From Thauera terpenica 58Eu (GTDB taxonomy: Bacteria > Pseudomonadota > Gammaproteobacteria > Burkholderiales > Rhodocyclaceae), in NCBI RefSeq assembly GCF_000443165.1, contig NZ_ATJV01000092.1:1-64000 (forward strand): 64,000 nt of DNA, in the 5' to 3' direction. The position numbers were made by a program, and so were the translations under genes. The notes under the pieces are model-generated. The model ran no database searches and had not been told where the DNA came from. It worked only from the letters and a program-made list of their open reading frames with translations. Positions 33,021 through 41,748 of this stretch are shown here, piece after piece (within the stretch, counting starts at the first letter, position 1; each line of letters opens with the position of its first letter).

Positions 33021-33740
33021 ATGTCCGATACCGGCGCGGTCTTCCTATACGGGTACTTGGCGATCACGGCCATGATCGCTGCACGAGCGGGCTGGGATAT
33101 GGCCTTTCGACTGGACGCCTTCGATTGGCGTTATGGCGATATCTGGCTGTCCTTCACCATGCTGGTGATCCTCTGGCCGCTCATTCTGCTCAAGCCACGC
33201 GCGCTGATGAGGACGTTAAGGTCGCCGTTTTCGCTTACGGACGGAGCGGGCCCCAATCTGGCCGCAAGAGAGCGAGAACTTTACCTTCTTGGCCTGAACC
33301 CGCCGCCATGTGGGCAGACAGTCCGATTTCGCTGCCACGACTCCGGGGGTGGAGGAGGCGCCCTCCTCGAGTTCTCTGCCGAGGAAGTCGAGCAGGTACT
33401 CACTGAGCCATCGTCAGGCGTCTGCAATCCAGACGTGCTCCTGTGGGTCAATCGGCGCCGTCAGGACCTCCCCCTAACCGACGTCCCACGCCCTTGGTGG
33501 CAGTTCCAGTACATCGCTGCCAAGTTGATCGATCAGGGGCATGGCGTCTCCGACTGCAACGCTTGCGGCCAAAGGTTGCCCGCGATGGCGCTGGAGAAGA
33601 AGACGACATCGATCATTGGACACGGCTTTTCTCGTTGGCATTGCCGCTGCGGGGCAGTGGCGCTCACCGTAGACACCGGGCACGTTCACCTGAGCCGCCC
33701 CAGGGAACTTGATCATTTCAATGTCAGGCGCGACGACTAG
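33021..33740 (+). CDS. Two-helix membrane protein with zinc-binding-like cysteine pairs
   Basis: 239 residues, starting 7 bases after hsdR. Two N-terminal membrane helices (TGAVFLYGYLAITAMIAARA; WLSFTMLVILWPLILLK) precede a soluble domain. That domain carries CNACGQ and CRCGA (about residues 180-185 and 211-215), a zinc-ribbon-like arrangement, plus single Cys at CGQTVRFRCHD. I recognise no family. Its tight spacing to hsdR suggests co-transcription. Its end overlaps the convergent gene at 33724 by 17 bases. Confidence 0.55.
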   Translation: MSDTGAVFLYGYLAITAMIAARAGWDMAFRLDAFDWRYGDIWLSFTMLVILWPLILLKPRALMRTLRSPFSLTDGAGPNLAARERELYLLGLNPPPCGQTVRFRCHDSGGGGGALLEFSAEEVEQVLTEPSSGVCNPDVLLWVNRRRQDLPLTDVPRPWWQFQYIAAKLIDQGHGVSDCNACGQRLPAMALEKKTTSIIGHGFSRWHCRCGAVALTVDTGHVHLSRPRELDHFNVRRDD

Positions 33741-33960
33741 CGCGCCGGTTCGTGCAGCTATCGGGTTCCGAGATAGAGCCGTCCGTCACGGCTCGGTCGT
33801 CGCAATCATCCGTCACCGCAACCAAACCATCGTCAGTCAGTCTGAATCGCGCGCTGGGCGTGCCGTCCGTGCTGACGAACACCAGCTCAAATGAGATCGG
33901 CGTGTCGTCTTGACGAACCCCATCCTCGAGCTTGGTAAGACGTTGCTCAAGCCGGCTCAT
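33724..33960 (-). CDS. Small hypothetical protein downstream of DUF5681 gene
   Basis: 78 residues. MSRLEQRLTKLEDGVRQDD is a short coiled-coil start, followed by a beta-hairpin-like stretch (FELVFVSTDGTPSARFRLTD). It overlaps the DUF5681-type gene by 14 bases, which supports it as a real co-expressed gene. It also overlaps the end of the convergent gene at 33021. Function unknown. Confidence 0.5.
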   Translation of the reverse strand: MSRLEQRLTKLEDGVRQDDTPISFELVFVSTDGTPSARFRLTDDGLVAVTDDCDDRAVTDGSISEPDSCTNRRASRRA

Positions 33961-34399
33961 GGCGGGCCTCCTCTAGTGCAATGATGCGTTGCTCGAGTTC
34001 CATCGTTTCCAGCGCCTTCCTGCGCTGCTCGAGGACGCTGGATAGGGTAGAAGCCTCGCCCGGTGTGATCACGCCCGTGGCGACGGCCTCGAGGATCTTC
34101 TGCTGGGCGTGGCTTACCCCCGCCGCGGTATCGGTACTCGGCAGGTCAGGTAGCGCGATGGCGCGCTCCTTCGCGTTGGGTAGCACCTTGTCGAGCACGA
34201 TTCGCGCAGCAGTCAGATCGCCGGCACGAGCCTGGTCAATGACGGCGGCGGCAATGTCCTGCACGCCGCCCTCGAACAACTCGAGCGCGACCAGCGACGC
34301 ACGATTCTTGGCGCCTTTGGGCTTGCCTCGGTTGCCTGCTGCAAAGCGGCCGCGATTGTCTCGGCCATCCGTATTCGATCCGCTTTTTCGGGTCATCAT
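33947..34399 (-). CDS. DUF5681-type protein, phage/plasmid associated
   Basis: 150 residues. The basic, Gly-rich start DNRGRFAAGNRGKPKGAKNR is the hallmark of DUF5681 proteins, found on phages and mobile elements and compared by some to small terminase subunits. A helical middle (AAAVIDQARAGDLTAARIVL) and a coiled C-terminus (LEQRRKALETMELEQRIIAL) follow. MMTRKS allows ATG at 34399 or 34396. Together with the small gene downstream it looks like a fragment of mobile DNA beside the tRNA gene. Confidence 0.65.
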   Translation of the reverse strand: MMTRKSGSNTDGRDNRGRFAAGNRGKPKGAKNRASLVALELFEGGVQDIAAAVIDQARAGDLTAARIVLDKVLPNAKERAIALPDLPSTDTAAGVSHAQQKILEAVATGVITPGEASTLSSVLEQRRKALETMELEQRIIALEEARHEPA

Positions 34400-35878
34400 G
34401 CTCTACTCGTCTCCGCGCTGTCTGAGCGCCTGGTCACTTTCCTGGACGTCTGCCGCGCCCGCGGGGCACACCGTCGTCGTGGTTACTTCACTCGGCGATA
34501 TCCATCACGCCGAGCCTACTGAGCCTCCTGAACCAGCTTGGCACCGCCTTTCGGATCCGCCACCTGCAGCCTCCCTGAGCCCAGTTCCTTGCCGCTGCAT
34601 CCCTCGCCGGGGCTGGGTGTCGATCACTCAGCGCCTGCGCAACCTGCTTTGTTATCAGCCCCCTCTCGGGTCAGGCCACACTGCAGACTTAGGAAACGGG
34701 ACGGAGCTTTCGGGCAACACTCCCCCAAGCCCAGCACTTTCGCGCTAATGCTCGAGGGATACCGTTTGCATGCGTCCTTGAGGTTTCCGGTTACATCGCA
34801 ATCGGGTGGCGCTCACCGCTAAACGTTCCGTCGCCACTGACCAGACTATCGCCCCGCGTTGTGCCGAGGCCCGATGCCGCTCTGGTCGAGCTGTCACCAT
34901 GTAGCGCCTCGTCTTCGGCTCACCCCAAGGCTTTGCTGCCCCTGGTTCCGTTCGTTGGCATGAAACTCCACATGGCCGCTATCCACTCCCACGGCTGGCG
35001 CTTTCGCTTAGTTCGCCCCTGCCAGATCAAGGTCCCGACGCGGTTGACCCTGAAAACAACCTCGATCTGGTCGCCTGCTCGGATGCGCGAGAACATCCAA
35101 CTTGCGGCTGCCAAGCTCAGCGCCGGCAGCACAAACCAAGCATGAGGCCCACTGTGCGTCTAGATGGGCCTTGGCCTGGTAGGGCAGCATCAGCGGCTTG
35201 GACGAGTAACGACGGAGAACGCAGAGCCGGCCTAAGGCCGTTCAAGGTCCATCGAATGACAAGATGGGTTCGTACAGTTTTCGTCCCTGCCGACGGGAGC
35301 CACCCAGCGACGATCGGGATTATCTGCGCGGTCGAATATGATTACGGCTTAAACGACCATTTTTCACTCGAAACTCTTCCGTTTCGGGAGATGCGCTCGC
35401 ACCTGAAACGCGTCCCTGTTCTTTCCGGTGCGGTCTGAAAACTGACGATCAGTCGGTGTCAGCCTTGGCAACGACCTCCGCTCGAAACACTGCGGTGCAG
35501 TCATTCACCCTGGCGACCAGGGGATCGCCGCAGCGATCCGGTACGCGTGGGCATGCGTCAGGACCAACGGCAGAAGAGCGCGCTTGACGGCCCGGGCCCC
35601 GAGGCCAACTGTTGAGACCTATTGAACTCTGCGAGTCCGCTGAAATGACGCTGCACGCCGTCGTTCCGCATGGGCTGATCTGGCGACCCCGCACAGGTCG
35701 CAGTACCGCACCCCGTCCAGGACGGTGGCAGTGCATCGTCGCCGAACGCTCGCTGCGCGACGACCAGGGCCTGAATGATCACAGTGTTACTGCGCCGGCG
35801 GTGACCTCGACCACCACTAGGGCGACCGCGAGGAGCAGCGGGGTGTCTATGCGCGAAACTGGCCCAATCAAGCGTTTT
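34400..35878. other. 1.5-kb stretch with no supportable gene
   Basis: Short frames occur on both strands (34920-35132 minus, 35142-35438 plus, 35449-35782 minus), but none has a credible start, codon pattern or recognisable domain. The stretch separates mobile-type genes from the tRNA-Ser gene and may be decayed element DNA. The end of a frame on the minus strand (SRIDTPLLLAVALVVVEVTA, about 35780-35860) looks like one membrane helix, but no start is evident. Confidence 0.4.
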
Positions 35879-35902
35879 TTGGATGTGGGGTTGGATGTGG
35901 GG
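35879..35902. repeat. 12-bp direct tandem repeat next to tRNA-Ser
   Basis: TTGGATGTGGGG occurs twice back to back, 45 bases from the 3' end of the tRNA gene. Confidence 0.7.
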
Positions 35903-35906
35903 TGAA

Positions 35907-35932
35907 ACAAAAAAGCGCCCCGAAAGGCGCTT
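35907..35932 (-). terminator. Terminator of the tRNA-Ser gene
   Basis: Minus-strand stem AAGCGCC / GGCGCTT with a six-base loop (TTTCGG), followed by a T-run. It lies 15 bases beyond the CCA end of the tRNA. Confidence 0.8.
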
Positions 35933-35946
35933 GATTGCTGGTGTTC

Positions 35947-36037
35947 TGGCGGACAGGGCGGGATTCGAACCCGCGTTGGGATGTTATCCCAAACACGCTT
36001 TCCAGGCGTGCGACTTAAACCACTCATCCACCTGTCC
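35947..36037 (-). tRNA. tRNA-Ser (anticodon GGA)
   Basis: 91 bases with encoded CCA. The acceptor stem GGACAGG pairs with CCTGTCC, then discriminator G. Anticodon GGA is at 36003-36001, the long variable arm typical of serine tRNA covers GTTTGGGATAACATCCCAAC, and the T-arm is GGGTTCGAATCCC. It reads UCC/UCU codons. It borders the accessory segment at 23.8-35.9 kb on its 3' side, a common integration point for mobile elements. Confidence 0.95.
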
Positions 36038-36111
36038 GGTGAAGCCCGGCATTGTAGTTCGCCTGGCGAAAATGGGGAAGGAAAATTTTCAGTATCGGGC
36101 TGAGGCCAGAC

Positions 36112-36471
36112 TCAGATACTGGCCAGGTAGTGCGCGATATCGTCAGCTACGGCCTGGAGTTCGCGCTGCAGCGCTTCGGTGTCGGCGGCTTGCGGCCGGA
36201 ACTCGGTGGAGTTCTTGCAGCGCGCTTCCAGGGCCCGGGAAAGCTCCAGCGCCGGGCGCGCATGAATTTGCGCCAGGCTTCCACGCAAGGTATGTGTGAT
36301 GCGTGCAAGATGCACGGCGTCTGCGTTGTCGGTGGCGGTGCGCAGTTCAGCGTGGACGGAGTCTTTCCATTTGGCAAAGGTGTCGAGCACGCTGCGTACG
36401 ATGTCGATGTTATCGAAAAGATCCGCGAGCAAGCCGTCCGGGTCGAAGTGCAGATAGGTGTGAGCGCCCAT
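36112..36471 (-). CDS. Histidine phosphotransfer (Hpt) domain protein
   Basis: 119 residues, a stand-alone Hpt module. The phosphorylatable His 60 sits in ARITHTLRGSLAQIHA, matching the HxLKGS-like Hpt motif, with helices before and after forming the expected four-helix bundle. It follows the receiver gene with no gap and would pass phosphate between the receiver proteins and kinase of the same operon. Confidence 0.85.
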   Translation of the reverse strand: MGAHTYLHFDPDGLLADLFDNIDIVRSVLDTFAKWKDSVHAELRTATDNADAVHLARITHTLRGSLAQIHARPALELSRALEARCKNSTEFRPQAADTEALQRELQAVADDIAHYLASI

Positions 36472-36849
36472 CTAGCACTGCTCTGGACGGCCCATGGCCT
36501 GTGTCAGCGATGCAAGCGTGATCGGTTTGATCAGCACTGCATTGAAGCCGTTGGCGCGGAAACGATCGGCATCTTCGCTCATGGCATGTGCGGTATAGGC
36601 GATGACACGAACTGCGTTCCATTCGCTGCGCGCGCGGATGTGCGCGCACGCTGACTCGCCGCCCATGTCGGGCATGGAGATATCCAGCAGGATCGACGCG
36701 GGCTGCACATCCTCAAGGCGCTGGAGCATGGCGCGGGCGTTGTCGAAGGTCTCCACGCTCCAGCCCAGGCGCTTGAGCAGGGCGCCTGCGACCTTGAGGT
36801 TGATTTCATTGTCGTCGGTGATGAAGGCGAGGTGGCTTGAAATGCTCAT
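36472..36849 (-). CDS. Single-domain response regulator (receiver)
   Basis: 125 residues, receiver domain only. The acidic pair is at Asp 12/13 (FITDDNEINL), the phosphoacceptor is Asp 56 in SILLDISMPDMGG, the conserved Thr is in IAYTAH, and Lys is in VLIKPITL. With no output domain it acts as a phosphate carrier or binds a partner. DDNEINLKVAGALLKRLGW is typical of receivers in hybrid phosphorelays. It overlaps the kinase stop by four bases and abuts the Hpt gene, so kinase, receiver and Hpt form a split hybrid sensor. Confidence 0.9.
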   Translation of the reverse strand: MSISSHLAFITDDNEINLKVAGALLKRLGWSVETFDNARAMLQRLEDVQPASILLDISMPDMGGESACAHIRARSEWNAVRVIAYTAHAMSEDADRFRANGFNAVLIKPITLASLTQAMGRPEQC

Positions 36850-39410
36850 GATTCGGTATGTTGGGCGTCTGGCGGGGTGTGCGGCAAGGTCACGGTGAAG
36901 GTGGAGCCTGTGCCTTGAATGGCATCGACGTCGAGCTTTCCGCCCATCAGTTCGACCATCCGGCGCGCAAGCGGCAAGCCCAGTCCAGTGCCGCGGTGAT
37001 GGCGTGTGAGGAAATTCTCTGCCTGGTAGAAGGGCTCGAATATTCGCGTCAATTCTTCAGGCGCGATTCCGATCCCCGAATCCTGGACCGAAATCACGAA
37101 CCGGTCGTGTTGTTCCTGGAGGCGGATTGTAATACGGCCTTCGTGGGTGAACTTCACCGCGTTGGAGAGCAGGTTGTCTAGGACCTGGCGCAGGCGCACG
37201 GGATCACTCTCGATCTCACACGGTTCATCGGGCAGAGCGGTGATGAGTTCGACGCCCTTGGCGCTGCTGTTGAAGCGGTGCAGCGCCGCGATGGCGGTGA
37301 TCAATGCTTTCAGATCAATAGGTTGAACGTTGAGCGTGATGCGGTTGGCCTCGATCTTGGCGAGATCGAGCACGTCGTTGAGCACGACCATCAGATGCTG
37401 TCCGCTGTTGCGAATCGTCTCGGCATGATCTCGCATGTCATCGTCGACGACCTCGAGGCTGAGCAGTTCGGCAAGGCCGATGATGCCATTGAGCGGCGTG
37501 CGCAACTCGTGTGACATGTTGGCGAGAAACTCGCTTTTCATGCGGTTCGCCTGTTCGGCCGAATGGCGAGCAATTTCGAGACGCTCGATCGATGCTTGTA
37601 CCGTATCGGCCATCTGGTTGAAGGAGAGGTTGAGCTGCGCCATCTCATCCTTGCCGCTGACCTTGAGCCGGTGATCGAGTTCGCCGTGCTGGAAGCGGTG
37701 AATGCCGCCGATCATGGTGGTGATGCGGCCAGTCAGCAGGTTCGCCATCCAGATCGCGATCAGCATCACCGCGATGGTCATCAGCACGGTGGAGACCACG
37801 ATTCCGGTGGTGGTGTTGCGTAGATTTTGCCGAATGTCGGCAATCAGCGCGTCGAGCTCAGCGCGGGTCTGCTGGCCCGAGCGCTGGATCATGGCGGAGA
37901 TTCGACGCCCCGATTCGGTGGCCGCGTGGTGGAACTCGTCGACGTTCGCGCCGATCGTCACATAGCCAAAACCCCGTGGTGACTTGCCGTAGTCCCCGGT
38001 GTAGTAGGGAATGGTCGCCACCGTGGTGAGTTTGTTCAGGCCACTGAAGAAGATCGTGAACGAGCCCGACCCACCGTGCTCGGTCAAGTCATGCCAGCCA
38101 CGACACTGCGGCGAGAAATTCAGGTAGCGGCAGTCCAGCATCACCGAGCCTGAGGCCGATGACTGTGGGTGCGCCGAGCGCGTCAGGCGCTGGTCGCGAT
38201 AAAGGCTGATGCGCGGCACGAATTCGTGCCAGGCCAGGCCGCTTGCCTTCCACTCGTCGTAAAGCTCGACGTCAAGCCAGGGTGCAGGTGGCTGGCCGGT
38301 TTCGGGGTCGAAGCCAAAAATGAAGTAGTCCCGCGCATGGGAAATGTTGCGGCCCTTGTAGTCCCACATGAAGGCGTAGTTGCCCGATGCCGGATCGGCA
38401 ATGGGTGCGCGACGTGCCGCCGTGGGGCGCACCAGGTCGGTGAATGCCATCAGATGGGCGTGGTCTAGAGCGAGGGTGACGTAGCCGACGATCTCGCCGT
38501 CGCGCACGACCGGCGTTGCCCACCGCACCAGGCCTTGGAAGCGCTTGCCGACCGGATTTTCCAGGCCGGCATAGCCTGAGGCCTCGGGTGCGAAGGGCTT
38601 GCCTTTCTTGCTTGCGGCTTCTCGCGTGTAAGGCCCGATCCAGTGGGTGGTGACTTGCGCGCCAATCACGTCGGAGACGTGGATCTCGCCAGGTTTGAGT
38701 GCCTGCAGCGCAGGCCAGTAACGTTCGGCGCGCACGAAGGTGTTTTCCGGGCGCGTGATGTCGCGCAGTTCGGCCCCAAGCAGATGCGTGCCGGTGCTGC
38801 TCAACTGCTTGATCCGCTCCACACCATCGCGGCCGATGAAGGTCATCTCGAGGAACAGGGGCTGCAGGCGGACGATGGCCGTGGTGCCGGGGGCGCGGTA
38901 GTGAAAGTTGAGGGAGTTGTCTGGCAGGGGCGCGCGCACCAGATCCAGATTCGGCTCTACAGGGGCCGACTCGACCCAGTCGCGGCCGTCTGCGCTGGGC
39001 TCATAAGCTCCGTGGTCCTCGATCCGGCGCTGATGCGTGTCAATGAAATGGCGGTAACGGGCGGCGACGGGTTCAAGCGCTGCGGCGCTCAGGACGTCCT
39101 GATCACGGTCGTAGAGGAACTGGCTGACTTGATGGGCGATATCGGTGGTGAGCGCCTCGATCGCTTCGCGTGAGCGCGTGTCGAGGGCTTCGATGGCATC
39201 TTCGGTCGCGGTCTTTCCCGTGCTGCGCTGGGTGTCCAGCATCGAGTCCGACATGGCCACGGCACGATAGGTGACGAGTTGCGCCAGGTCGCTGGTCGCA
39301 CCCCAGGCGAAGAGCGCAAGCAGCAACAGCGGCACGACCTTGATCGCAACGAAGATCGCGATCAGTTTCGAGCGTAGCGTCAGTGCCTCGGCCCAACCCA
39401 GTGCGCGCAT
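36846..39410 (-). CDS. Sensor histidine kinase with large periplasmic domain and HAMP
   Basis: 854 residues. An N-terminal helix (LIAIFVAIKVVPLLLLALFA) and a second helix near 560-585 (TGIVVSTVLMTIAVMLIAIW) flank a roughly 500-residue periplasmic sensor region with Cache-like stretches. A HAMP linker (HRFQHGELDHRLKVSGKDEM), HisKA with His 634 (ANMSHELRTPLNG), and HATPase_c with N-box NLLSNAVKFTHEG, DSGIGI and GTGLGLPLARR follow. All catalytic boxes are intact. The ligand is unknown. It lies between the HTH-receiver gene upstream and receiver/Hpt genes downstream. Confidence 0.92.
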   Translation of the reverse strand: MRALGWAEALTLRSKLIAIFVAIKVVPLLLLALFAWGATSDLAQLVTYRAVAMSDSMLDTQRSTGKTATEDAIEALDTRSREAIEALTTDIAHQVSQFLYDRDQDVLSAAALEPVAARYRHFIDTHQRRIEDHGAYEPSADGRDWVESAPVEPNLDLVRAPLPDNSLNFHYRAPGTTAIVRLQPLFLEMTFIGRDGVERIKQLSSTGTHLLGAELRDITRPENTFVRAERYWPALQALKPGEIHVSDVIGAQVTTHWIGPYTREAASKKGKPFAPEASGYAGLENPVGKRFQGLVRWATPVVRDGEIVGYVTLALDHAHLMAFTDLVRPTAARRAPIADPASGNYAFMWDYKGRNISHARDYFIFGFDPETGQPPAPWLDVELYDEWKASGLAWHEFVPRISLYRDQRLTRSAHPQSSASGSVMLDCRYLNFSPQCRGWHDLTEHGGSGSFTIFFSGLNKLTTVATIPYYTGDYGKSPRGFGYVTIGANVDEFHHAATESGRRISAMIQRSGQQTRAELDALIADIRQNLRNTTTGIVVSTVLMTIAVMLIAIWMANLLTGRITTMIGGIHRFQHGELDHRLKVSGKDEMAQLNLSFNQMADTVQASIERLEIARHSAEQANRMKSEFLANMSHELRTPLNGIIGLAELLSLEVVDDDMRDHAETIRNSGQHLMVVLNDVLDLAKIEANRITLNVQPIDLKALITAIAALHRFNSSAKGVELITALPDEPCEIESDPVRLRQVLDNLLSNAVKFTHEGRITIRLQEQHDRFVISVQDSGIGIAPEELTRIFEPFYQAENFLTRHHRGTGLGLPLARRMVELMGGKLDVDAIQGTGSTFTVTLPHTPPDAQHTES

Positions 39411-39429
39411 ACCCAGCCCTCGTAGTGCC

Positions 39430-40047
39430 CTAAGGCGTATTGCGCGAGCGCTTGCGCTGAGCGATCAAGGCCTGCATGTAGCCGTGCAGCTCATGAAACG
39501 GAACGGGCTTGCGATAGGCCGTCACGTCTTCTGGCAGGCCGCCCTCCGCGCTGATCTCTGCGCTCGTCAATGCGGACACGACAACGATGGCAACCCTGCT
39601 TGCCACCGGGTTCTCGCGCAGACGGCGGATCATCTCGAAGCCATCCAGGCCCGGCATGCGCAGGTCGGCGATGAGCAGGTCCGGTGGCTCGCGACCGACT
39701 TCGACCAGCGCATCCAGACCGTGATCGAAGACGCACAGCTCGATTTCCATCGGCCAGCTGCTGAGGGTTTCGCGGTAGATGGTCTGCAACAGGCTGTCGT
39801 CTTCGACCACAACCACCCGCAGCTTGTTGCCGCCGTTGCGCGGGTGGGCGGCGCCGGTCTGCTGACTACGCGCGAGCAGGGCGTCGACCGAGTCCTGGCG
39901 GATGCGGCGATGGCCGCCTGCCGTCTTCCAGCCCGCCAGTGTGCCGCTCTCGACCATCTGCTGGACGGCGCCGAGCGAAAGTCCGAGCTGGCGAGCAGCT
40001 TGTGCGGTGCTGATGAATTCGCGATTGGAGTCAGCGGTGCGCGCCAT
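39430..40047 (-). CDS. Response regulator with N-terminal excisionase-like HTH
   Basis: 205 residues in reversed architecture. Residues 10-60 form a MerR/excisionase-type winged helix (FISTAQAARQLGLSLGAVQQ, then WKTAGGHRRIRQDSVDALLA). Residues 75-200 form a receiver domain with VVVVEDDSLLQ, phosphoacceptor Asp 128 (LLIADLRMPGLDG) and YRKPVPF. Most response regulators carry DNA-binding domains at the C-terminus. It is first in the phosphorelay operon, 19 bases before the kinase, so it is the likely output of that system. Confidence 0.87.
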   Translation of the reverse strand: MARTADSNREFISTAQAARQLGLSLGAVQQMVESGTLAGWKTAGGHRRIRQDSVDALLARSQQTGAAHPRNGGNKLRVVVVEDDSLLQTIYRETLSSWPMEIELCVFDHGLDALVEVGREPPDLLIADLRMPGLDGFEMIRRLRENPVASRVAIVVVSALTSAEISAEGGLPEDVTAYRKPVPFHELHGYMQALIAQRKRSRNTP

Positions 40048-40332
40048 GAAAAATCCGGGAAATTGCTTAAAAAAAAGGGAAAGTAACAGTAATGCACTAA
40101 CGGCCGCAAATGCTGAGGCTCAAAATCGAGCAAGGCAGACGCGGTACCCAAACACCTCAAGGGGCGATCGGCAGGCGATTCGCCACGCATACGCACACCG
40201 GGTCGCTTGTATGCCCGGATTGGGGTCATCATACCCAGTTCCAGCGCTACAATTCGGCCAAAGTCTGCTGGCAGGGTGGCGGACCCGATCTTTCGCGTCG
40301 GCCGGCCTTGCTTGTTACGAGAGCTCACCAAC

Positions 40333-40719
40333 ATGAATACTTCCAGAAACGTGGTGGGTGGCGCCTTGCTCGCCTGCAGTTATGCGCCGTTGACGGGTTT
40401 TTACCGCACCGGATGCTGCGAAGCTGGTGCGGATGACCTTGGTCGTCACCTCATATGCGTGCGCGTCACTGACGATTTCCTGCGCTTTTCGCGTAGTGTC
40501 GGCAACGATCTTTCGACGCCTCGACCGCAATATCGCTTTGCCGGGCTCAAAGCCGGCGATCGCTGGTGCCTGTGTGCCCTGCGCTGGAAGGAAGCCTGGG
40601 AGGCTGGCGTCGCGCCCCCGGTGGTGCTCGAAGCCACGCATGAGGCGGCGCTGCGCATCGTCGACCTCGACACCCTGAAAGCCCACGCGTACGGCGCCGC
40701 TGCGGGTCCTCAGGGCTGA
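40333..40719 (+). CDS. DUF2237 family protein
   Basis: 128 residues from ATG 40333; an in-frame ATG at 40207 adds 42 residues of no family character. The conserved run of this family is plain: NVVGGALLACSYAPLTGFYR, TGCCEAGADDLGRHLICVRV, GNDLSTPRPQYRFAGLKAGD, RWCLCALRWKEAWEAG and VVLEATHEAALRIV. Cysteines in GCC and CLC could bind a metal or be redox active. The family is widespread and uncharacterised. The next gene follows 55 bases downstream. Confidence 0.88.
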   Translation: MNTSRNVVGGALLACSYAPLTGFYRTGCCEAGADDLGRHLICVRVTDDFLRFSRSVGNDLSTPRPQYRFAGLKAGDRWCLCALRWKEAWEAGVAPPVVLEATHEAALRIVDLDTLKAHAYGAAAGPQG

Positions 40720-40774
40720 TGCGGCAATCGCCATGCCGGGCCGCAGCGCCCGCGTTTGCTGTTCTCTCGACACC

Positions 40775-41635
40775 ATGAGCTTCGCTACTGACCTGATCCT
40801 TGCCCTCGAGCACGCCACCGCCGGCCGGCCCATTGCGCGCGTGCGTGCCCTGCATCTGCCACCCGCCGAGGCCGCCGCATCGAAGAGCGGTGAGTTCTGC
40901 GCGCTTGAACTCGACGACGGCGCGCTTGGCATCTCCTTCGTGCTGCTCGGCGACACCCTGAGTCAGCTTGTGCAGGCAAAGGACATGGACGGCGTCATCG
41001 GCATGGATGCGCTGCAGCTCGCGCGTGAGTTCGCGCGCCCACGTTCAGACTCCGCGGATCCCGCCGCGGACCTCCGCCGCACCCTGGGCTTTGCCGCCGC
41101 CAATGCCTTGTCGCGCACCGTAATGGACCGCCTCGGTTTCACCCCACCGCGTGCCAGCGGCCCGCTTGGCGGCATCGAGCCTCAGGCGGGCGACCATATC
41201 GGCATGATCGGGCTGTTCACGCCACTGTTGCCGCAACTGCTGCCGCAACTGGCGGAGGCCGGTGCCCGACTCACCGTGATAGAGCTCAATCCCGAACAGG
41301 TCGGCAATCACGATGGCTACCGCGTCACCCTCGACGCTGGCGAGCTCGGCACCTGCAACAAGGTTTTATCCACCAGCACCATCCTGCTCAACCACACCGT
41401 GGACAGCATGCTCGCCCACTGCCGCCAGGCCAGCCACATCGCCCTCATCGGCCCCAGCGCCGGCTGCCTTGCGCAGCCCTTGTTCGCACGCGGCGTCAGT
41501 CTGATCGGTGGCAGTTGGGTGAGCGATCGCGCCGGCTTCATCGACGCACTGCGCCGGGGTGAGTCGTGGGGTCAGTTTGCTTACAAGTTTGCGCTGACTG
41601 CCGCCGACTGGCCCGACGCTGTAGATAGGCGGTGA
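40775..41635 (+). CDS. DUF364/DUF4213-type Rossmann-like protein
   Basis: 286 residues from ATG 40775. The N-terminal part matches the DUF4213 lid (EFCALELDDGALGISFVLLG). The C-terminal part matches the DUF364 Rossmann-like domain, with GDHIGMIGLFTPLLPQL, LTVIELNPEQ, STSTILLNHTVDSMLAHCRQ and IALIGPSAGCLAQPLFARGV. The family is annotated as a putative heavy-metal chelation domain from structure; its activity is unproven. It may be co-transcribed with the DUF2237 gene. Confidence 0.8.
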   Translation: MSFATDLILALEHATAGRPIARVRALHLPPAEAAASKSGEFCALELDDGALGISFVLLGDTLSQLVQAKDMDGVIGMDALQLAREFARPRSDSADPAADLRRTLGFAAANALSRTVMDRLGFTPPRASGPLGGIEPQAGDHIGMIGLFTPLLPQLLPQLAEAGARLTVIELNPEQVGNHDGYRVTLDAGELGTCNKVLSTSTILLNHTVDSMLAHCRQASHIALIGPSAGCLAQPLFARGVSLIGGSWVSDRAGFIDALRRGESWGQFAYKFALTAADWPDAVDRR

Positions 41636-41748
41636 GTGCTACCGTGCATGATGCCCGTGGCGGCGGGCGATGCGGGTCATTCAGTGGCAGGGACTGAGGC
41701 AGGCGCGGGGGGGGTCACTGGGCGGGCTGGCGAGCGCTAATGTGCAGG

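Noticed and set aside
34400-35878. Several short frames as genes
   Set aside because: No credible starts, no recognisable domains and no consistent coding frame on either strand.
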